A stretch of DNA of 9,870 nt from Actinomycetota bacterium (GTDB taxonomy: Bacteria; Actinomycetota; Actinomycetes; JACCUZ01): NCBI GenBank assembly GCA_030841195.1, contig JAVEDA010000431.1, positions 1 to 9,870 on the forward strand, given 5' to 3'. Of this stretch, positions 6,125 to 9,870 are shown in pieces; the stretch's first letter is position 1; each line of letters opens with the position of its first letter. The notes beneath the pieces are model-generated. The model was given only the letters and a program-made list of their open reading frames with translations, did no database searches and was not told the origin of the DNA. The position numbers and the translations under genes are program-made.

Positions 6125-6961
6125 ATGCGCCCCTCCGACCCGTTGCTCGCGGGGCTCGTCGACGACGCGGCGCTGTTCCCGCCCGGGAACGCGCCGATGC
6201 CCGTGGCGCTGGCCGAGCACGCGCGGTACCGACACGCGCCCTGGTCGGCGGCGATCGGCCCGTTCCTGTGCCCCGCCTCGCGCATCGAAGAGCTGGTGGC
6301 GCTGCTTCCCGCCGACCAGGACATCAGGGTCGCGTTGGTCAACGACGTCACCGATTCGGCAGCGTTACACGCCCGCAGCGCCGCCCTGCGGATGACGGCG
6401 CTGGCCTGGCTCGAGACCCGGCACGACCTGCTCGGTGAGGACCCGGACGCGGTGGCGGGCGGGTCCGGCCGGACGGCCGGGGCACCGTTCGCGTACCTCG
6501 AGGTGCCGCGGACCGGGTTCGACGCCGCACTCGACCTCGTCGGCGACGCGCAGCCCTTCCAGGCCGCCAAGTACCGAACCGGCGGCGTCACGCCCGAGGC
6601 GTTCCCCTCCGAACGCGAGCTGGCCGCCTTCCTGGTGGCGTGCGCGGCGCGCGGCGTCCCCTTCAAGCTGACCGCCGGGCTGCACCACGCGGTCCGGTCC
6701 ACGACCGACGAGGGCCTCGAGCAGCACGGCCTGCTGAATGTGCTGGTGGCCACCCGGGTCGCCCAGACCGGTGGCTCGGTCGACGACGTGGCCGTCCCGC
6801 TGGCTCTGCGCAGCGCCGATCCGCTGGTGGGCTTCGTGGAGCACTGGGACGAGGGCACCTGCACCGGCGTACGGTCCGCGTTCCGGTCGTTCGGCTGCTG
6901 CGGCGTCACCGACCCACTCGGCGACCTGGCCACCGTCGGACTGCTGGAGGACTTCTCGTGA
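6125..6961 (+). CDS. Conserved protein of unknown function coupled to fahA, candidate homogentisate-pathway component
   Basis: This 278-residue protein has no signal peptide or membrane segment, so it is cytoplasmic. I do not recognise an enzyme family. Motif-like blocks are LVDDAALFPPGN (11-22), FAYLEVP (122-128), AAKYRTGG (147-154), PFKLTAGLHHAVR (179-191), GLLNVLVA (202-209) and RSFGCCGVTDPLGDL (254-268). The alternation of short hydrophobic strands ending in charged or glycine motifs is compatible with an alpha/beta barrel, with K149, K181, H187, H188 and the C258-C259 pair as possible active-site residues (inference). Its TGA overlaps the fahA GTG by 4 nt (GTGA), so the two are translationally coupled and should act in one pathway. 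Maleylacetoacetate isomerase is the step missing from this cluster, but no sequence similarity to known isomerases is claimed. The ATG start fits the leaderless -10 at 6113. Coding status is firm; function is open. Confidence 0.88.
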   Translation: MRPSDPLLAGLVDDAALFPPGNAPMPVALAEHARYRHAPWSAAIGPFLCPASRIEELVALLPADQDIRVALVNDVTDSAALHARSAALRMTALAWLETRHDLLGEDPDAVAGGSGRTAGAPFAYLEVPRTGFDAALDLVGDAQPFQAAKYRTGGVTPEAFPSERELAAFLVACAARGVPFKLTAGLHHAVRSTTDEGLEQHGLLNVLVATRVAQTGGSVDDVAVPLALRSADPLVGFVEHWDEGTCTGVRSAFRSFGCCGVTDPLGDLATVGLLEDFS

Positions 6962-8169
6962 GCACCTGGACCGAGGTGCCGGAGGGATCGCCGTTCCCCG
7001 CGACCAACCTGCCCTACGGCGTCTTCTCGTACGACGGTGAGGCGCCCCGGGTGGGTGTCGCGCTCGGGGGCGACGTGCTGGACCTGGCTCCGCTCGCCGC
7101 GGCCGAGGGGCTGGACGGCGGGCACGTGTTCGAGTCGCCGTCGCTCAACCCGTTCCTGGCGATGGGGCGGCCGGCCTGGTCGGCGGTGCGGTCCTGGCTG
7201 GTCGAGCTGCTCGAGCACGAGGGCTACCGGGACCTGGTCGAGAGCCACCTGGTGCCGCAGTCGGAGGTGACGCTGCAGCTTCCGTTCGAGGTGGCCGACT
7301 ACGTCGACTTCTACTCCTCGCAGCACCACGCCGAGAACGTGGGGCGCATCTTCCGGCCGGACGCCGAGGCGCTCACGCCCAACTGGAAGCACCTGCCCAT
7401 CGGCTACCACGGCCGGGCCGGGACGGTGGTCGTGTCGGGCACCGAGGTCGTGCGGCCGAGCGGGCAGCGCAAGCCGCCGGACGCGGACTCCCCGTCGTAC
7501 GGGCCGTCGGTGCGTCTCGACATCGAGGCCGAGGTCGGCTTCGTGGTCGGCGTGCCGTCGCCGCAGGGTGTGGCGGTGCCGACGAGTGACTTCCGGCAGC
7601 ACGTCTTCGGCGCCTGCCTGGTCAACGACTGGAGCGCCCGCGACCTGCAGGCCTGGGAGTACGTGCCGCTCGGGCCGTTCCTGGGCAAGTCGTTCGCCAC
7701 GTCGGTGTCGCCGTGGGTGGTGCCGCTGGACGCGCTGCTCGAGGCCCGGGTGGCGGGGCCGGCGCAGGAGCCGGCGGTGCTCGGCTACCTGGAGCGGCAG
7801 GCCGACTGGGGCCTGGACCTGTCGCTGGAGATCTCGTGGAACGGCACCGTCGTGTCCCGGCCGCCGTTCGCCGGCATGTACTGGACGCCGGACCAGCAGC
7901 TGGCCCACCTGACGGTCAACGGTGCCTCGCTGCGCACCGGCGACCTGTACGCGTCGGGCACCGTGTCGGGGCCGGAGAGCGGGCAGCGCGGCTCCTTCCT
8001 CGAGCTGTCCTGGAACGGCACCGAGCCGGTGACCCTGGCCGACGGGTCGACGCGCACGTTCCTCGAGGACGGCGACGAGGTGTCGGTCACGGCCTGGGCG
8101 CCGGGTGCGGACGGGACCCGGATCGGTTTCGGCGCGGTCACCGGACGGGTGCTGCCGGCCCGGCCCTGA
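6958..8169 (+). CDS. fahA: Fumarylacetoacetase (fumarylacetoacetate hydrolase)
   Basis: This enzyme catalyses the last step of tyrosine/homogentisate catabolism, hydrolysing fumarylacetoacetate to fumarate and acetoacetate in the cytoplasm. The 403-residue protein has the SH3-like N-terminal domain (about 15-105) and the FAH catalytic domain (about 110-403). Key residues align with the mammalian enzyme at a constant offset of 9: D117 in YVDFYSS, general base H124 in QHHAENVG, R133, Y150, metal ligands E190 and E192 in DIEAEVGFVVG, D224 in NDWSARDLQ and K244 in GPFLGKSF. The tail SGTVSGPE (333-340) and GSFLELSWNG (345-354) is typical. The start is the GTG at 6958, overlapping the upstream TGA and preceded by GGAGG with 7-nt spacing. 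The gene is second in an operon with the unknown protein and converges on the GNAT gene with only 12 bp between stops. Confidence 0.96.
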   Translation: MSTWTEVPEGSPFPATNLPYGVFSYDGEAPRVGVALGGDVLDLAPLAAAEGLDGGHVFESPSLNPFLAMGRPAWSAVRSWLVELLEHEGYRDLVESHLVPQSEVTLQLPFEVADYVDFYSSQHHAENVGRIFRPDAEALTPNWKHLPIGYHGRAGTVVVSGTEVVRPSGQRKPPDADSPSYGPSVRLDIEAEVGFVVGVPSPQGVAVPTSDFRQHVFGACLVNDWSARDLQAWEYVPLGPFLGKSFATSVSPWVVPLDALLEARVAGPAQEPAVLGYLERQADWGLDLSLEISWNGTVVSRPPFAGMYWTPDQQLAHLTVNGASLRTGDLYASGTVSGPESGQRGSFLELSWNGTEPVTLADGSTRTFLEDGDEVSVTAWAPGADGTRIGFGAVTGRVLPARP

Positions 8170-8181
8170 CCGGCGTACGCC

Positions 8182-8748
8182 TCACTGGACGAAGGGGTCG
8201 AGCTCGGCGCCGACCAGCGAGAGCACATCGGTGTCGAGCCGGTCTCCGCGCAGGACGTAGTTCGAGCGCATGGTGCCCTCGTGGGTGAAGCCGAGCCGCT
8301 CGGCGAGCCGGCGGGACCGGACGTTGAGCGTGCTCACGTGCCACTCGACCCGCTCGGCCGCCAGCTCGCGACGGGCCAGCCCCAGCAGCACCCGGCAGGC
8401 GGCCGACGCCACCCCGCCACCTTCGGCGGCCGCGGTCAGCCAGCAGCCGATCTCGACGACGGCGTAGTCGGGGTCGTGGTGGTGCAGCAGGGCGCCGCCG
8501 ACCAGGGCGGCGCCGGACCAGACACCTCCGACGTCGACCCGGCCGTCCTCGTGGCGCTCGTACCGGCCGAGCCACTCGGCGGCGCCGTCCGGCGTGCGGG
8601 TGACCTCCGGCCAGGGCAGGTGCTCGCTCAGCCGCGGCAGGTCACCCTCGACGTGGTCCGCGAACGCGACCGCGTCAGCCGTCGTGATCCGCTGCACGGT
8701 CACCCGGCCGGGCAGGCCGGTCTCGAGGATGACGGGCGTCTCGAGCAC
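8182..8748 (-). CDS. GNAT-family N-acetyltransferase (RimJ/RimL-like)
   Basis: This 188-residue protein is predicted to transfer an acetyl group from acetyl-CoA to an amine, possibly a protein N-terminus or a small molecule. It follows the RimJ/RimL pattern: an N-terminal segment VTVQRITTADAVAFADHV (16-33), the strand EIGCWLTAAAEGGGVASAAC (99-118) with the EGGGVA pyrophosphate-binding loop, the WHVSTLNVRSRRLAERLGF segment (136-154) with N142 and S145, then HEGTMR (156-161). The start is taken as the GTG at 8748, with AGGA 7 nt upstream; an ATG 8 nt earlier is out of frame. It begins 17 nt after the zinc-ribbon gene stop, so the two are probably co-transcribed. The substrate is unknown and a link to tyrosine breakdown is not indicated. 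Confidence 0.87.
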   Translation of the reverse strand: MLETPVILETGLPGRVTVQRITTADAVAFADHVEGDLPRLSEHLPWPEVTRTPDGAAEWLGRYERHEDGRVDVGGVWSGAALVGGALLHHHDPDYAVVEIGCWLTAAAEGGGVASAACRVLLGLARRELAAERVEWHVSTLNVRSRRLAERLGFTHEGTMRSNYVLRGDRLDTDVLSLVGAELDPFVQ

Positions 8749-8765
8749 GCCGGCATCCTGGCACG

Positions 8766-9068
8766 TCAGTCGAAGAGCTCCTCGAAGAAGGACGACTTCT
8801 TCTTCTTGTGCGGCTTCTGCCCGTACTGCCCACCTTGCTGCTGGTGGCCGCCGTACGACGGCTGCTGGTAGCCCTGCTGCGGTTGCTGGGTGGGCGCCGG
8901 GGCAGCAGCGGGGCCGTCGCCGTGGTAGCGGCTGTCCGCGTCCACAAGTCGCTCGAGCTCGCCGCGGTCGAGGAAGATCCCCCGGCACTCCGTGCACTGG
9001 TCGACGGTCACGCCGCTGCGCTCGTAGTTGCGCATCGGCGCCTGGCACTTCGGGCAGGTGAGGTCCAT
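8766..9068 (-). CDS. TFIIB-type zinc-ribbon protein with low-complexity tail
   Basis: This 100-residue protein starts with a zf-TFIIB zinc ribbon: C5 and C8 in CPKCQAPM, C25 and C28 in DQCTECRGIFLDRGELERL (23-41). The CxxC pairs are spaced as in that family, and the GIFLDRGELE helix is its hallmark. Residues 53-85 are a disordered linker rich in Q, G, P, Y and A. The protein ends in a basic patch HKKKK (87-91) followed by SSFFEELFD (92-100), an aromatic/acidic tail that looks like a short binding motif. The family is widespread and of unknown function, probably involved in nucleic-acid or protein contacts. The ATG at 9068 gives a start directly before the zinc ribbon; the Shine-Dalgarno is weak (GGGA). 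It lies upstream of the GNAT gene (17-nt gap) and 151 nt downstream of hppD. Confidence 0.88.
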   Translation of the reverse strand: MDLTCPKCQAPMRNYERSGVTVDQCTECRGIFLDRGELERLVDADSRYHGDGPAAAPAPTQQPQQGYQQPSYGGHQQQGGQYGQKPHKKKKSSFFEELFD

Positions 9069-9077
9069 ACCGGTCCC

Positions 9078-9103
9078 GACGCGTTCAGCAGCGCGAGAGT
9101 TCC
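9078..9103 (-). promoter_or_regulatory. Candidate ECF-sigma-type promoter for the zinc-ribbon gene
   Basis: On the minus strand GGAAC (9099-9103) is followed after 17 nt by CGTC (9078-9081), and the ATG is at 9068. GGAAC with a CGTC-like -10 about 16-17 nt away resembles promoters read by stress-type ECF sigma factors. It would give a very short or absent leader, in line with the weak Shine-Dalgarno. Both motifs are short and could arise by chance in GC-rich DNA. Confidence 0.22.
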
Positions 9104-9114
9104 GCCGCGCAAAT

Positions 9115-9129
9115 CCGGCGCCCCGCCGG
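9115..9129 (-). terminator. Short GC-rich hairpin followed by ATTT, possible weak terminator downstream of hppD
   Basis: CCGGCG/CGCCGG forms a perfect 6-bp stem around a 3-nt GGG loop (minus strand), directly followed by ATTT. It lies about 90 nt after the hppD stop and upstream of the zinc-ribbon start. The three-base U-run is short for an intrinsic terminator, so this is tentative. Confidence 0.35.
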
Positions 9130-9135
9130 CGCGAT

Positions 9136-9186
9136 GCGAGGCGTGTCGGTACCTCCCGAGGCGCAGACACCTCGCAAGGTGCCGAC
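9136..9186 (-). repeat. Two overlapping, mutually exclusive hairpins 3' of hppD
   Basis: Hairpin A pairs 9145-9154 with 9177-9186 (GTCGGTACCT against AGGTGCCGAC, one non-Watson-Crick position), then a small internal loop and an inner 5-bp stem CGAGG (9157-9161) / CCTCG (9170-9174). Hairpin B pairs GCGAGG (9136-9141) and TGTC (9144-9147) with GACACCTCGC (9166-9175) across a 2-nt bulge. Both use the same CCTCG because CGAGGCG occurs twice (9137-9143 and 9157-9163). The element begins 33 nt beyond the hppD stop, so it may be a terminator or 3' stabiliser for hppD, or an attenuator for the zinc-ribbon gene. The pairings are visible in the sequence; the role is inference. Confidence 0.4.
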
Positions 9187-9219
9187 CCACCTGCCATACG
9201 TGGTCGACGCCACCAGGGG

Positions 9220-9870
9220 TCAGAGGTTGCCGCGGCGCTCCTGCTCGCGCTCGATGGCCTCGAACAGGGCCTTGAAGTTGCCCTTCCCGAAGCCGAGCGA
9301 GCCGTGTCGCTCGATCAGCTCGAAGAACACGGTGGGCCGGTCGCCGATCGGCCGGGTGAAGATCTGCAGCAGGTAGCCGTCCTCGTCGCGGTCGACCAGG
9401 ATGCCCCGGCTCTGCAGCTCCTCGATCGGCACCCGGACGTTGCCGATCCGAACCCGCAGCTCGGGGTCCTCGTAGTACGAGTCCGGCGTCACGAGGAACT
9501 CGACGCCCTCGGCCCGCATCGCGTCGACGGTGCGCAGGATGTCGTTGGTCGCCAGCGCCAGGTGCTGAGCCCCGGGGCCCTGGTAGAACTCGAGGAACTC
9601 GTCGATCTGCGACTTCTTCCTCGCGATCGCCGGCTCGTTGAGCGGGAACTTCACCCGGTGGTTGCCGTTCGCGACCACCTTCGACATCAGCGCTGAGTAG
9701 TCGGTCGCAATGTCGTCGCCGATGAACTCCGCCATGTTCGTGAAGCCCATGACCTTGTTGTAGAAGCCGACCCACTCGTCCATGTGGCCGAGCTCGACGT
9801 TGCCGACCACGTGGTCGAGGGCCTGGAACAGCCGCTTCGGCGAGCCCTCGCGCTTGACGAAGTCCGATGT
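9220..9870 (-). CDS. hppD: 4-hydroxyphenylpyruvate dioxygenase, C-terminal part (5' end beyond the window)
   Basis: This non-heme Fe(II) VOC-fold enzyme converts 4-hydroxyphenylpyruvate to homogentisate, the substrate of HmgA in the same window. The last 216 residues are present of a protein normally near 380-400; the frame is open to the right edge, so the start is outside. The catalytic C-terminal domain begins with RLFQALDHVVGNVELGHMDE, and all three iron ligands are present: His in DHVVGNV (codon 9811-9813), His in GAQHLALATNDI (codon 9562-9564) and Glu in TVFFELIERHG (codon 9319-9321). GFGKGNFKALFEAIEREQ near the end is the usual C-terminal helix that gates the active site. An internal GTG at 9808 should not be taken as the start, because it falls within the conserved domain. 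The transcript runs toward the zinc-ribbon gene, with hairpins in the 151-nt gap. Confidence 0.96.
   Translation of the reverse strand, partial: TSDFVKREGSPKRLFQALDHVVGNVELGHMDEWVGFYNKVMGFTNMAEFIGDDIATDYSALMSKVVANGNHRVKFPLNEPAIARKKSQIDEFLEFYQGPGAQHLALATNDILRTVDAMRAEGVEFLVTPDSYYEDPELRVRIGNVRVPIEELQSRGILVDRDEDGYLLQIFTRPIGDRPTVFFELIERHGSLGFGKGNFKALFEAIEREQERRGNL

Noticed and set aside
8172..8181. 10-bp palindrome GGCGTACGCC filling the gap between the fahA and GNAT stops
   Set aside because: It has no spacer, so as RNA it could form only a 3-bp stem, and CGTACG-type palindromes are common in actinobacterial DNA; no function claimed.
9220..9810. Treating the GTG at 9810 as the start of a 196-aa stand-alone VOC protein
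   Set aside because: The same frame continues upstream with RLFQALDH, which belongs to the conserved hppD C-terminal domain and includes an iron-binding His, so the gene simply runs off the window.
1..9870. Possibility of a mobile element, CRISPR array, toxin-antitoxin or phage-defence system
   Set aside because: No transposase, integrase, repeat array, paired small toxin/antitoxin genes or defence-type nuclease/ATPase was found. Base composition is even across the window and the genes look like ordinary chromosomal metabolism.

Overview
The window is chromosomal DNA from a high-GC actinobacterium. The base composition is very GC-rich, nearly all codons end in G or C, several starts are GTG, and two genes appear to be leaderless. 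A partial RNase P RNA of actinobacterial type supports this: it has the GAGGAACGTCC variant of the conserved block and a CGAG..GGGCGGTCGCG-like 5' end. The genus cannot be fixed from this window. No insertion sequence, integrase, CRISPR array, tRNA or rRNA was found.

Layout from left to right. Positions 1-147 are the 5' part of rnpB on the minus strand, cut by the window edge. Positions 148-532 hold no intact gene, only a short coding-like remnant with an in-frame TGA and an 8-bp inverted repeat before the next gene. Three plus-strand genes follow: a conserved actinobacterial protein of unknown function (533-934), a long cysteine-desulfurase-like class V PLP enzyme (951-2699) and a secreted Cys-type sulfatase (2751-4202). 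Converging on the sulfatase is a small VOC/glyoxalase-fold protein (4230-4616, minus). The 208-bp gap before hmgA contains a probable 30-residue single-span membrane protein on the plus strand (4725-4817), preceded by a leader that can fold in alternative ways.

The right half is a tyrosine/homogentisate catabolic cluster: hmgA (4825-6045, minus), a divergent two-gene operon of an unrecognised 278-residue protein (6125-6961) and fahA (6958-8169) joined by a 4-bp stop/start overlap, and the C-terminal part of hppD (9220 to beyond 9870, minus). Between fahA and hppD lie a GNAT acetyltransferase (8182-8748, minus) and a TFIIB-type zinc-ribbon protein with a Q/G/P/Y-rich tail (8766-9068, minus).

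Together HppD (4-hydroxyphenylpyruvate to homogentisate), HmgA (homogentisate to maleylacetoacetate) and FahA (fumarylacetoacetate to fumarate plus acetoacetate) cover tyrosine breakdown except the maleylacetoacetate isomerase step. No glutathione-S-transferase-like isomerase is visible here, and actinobacteria generally lack glutathione. The unknown protein translationally coupled to fahA is therefore the most interesting gene in the window and a reasonable candidate for the missing or an accessory step. This is inference only.
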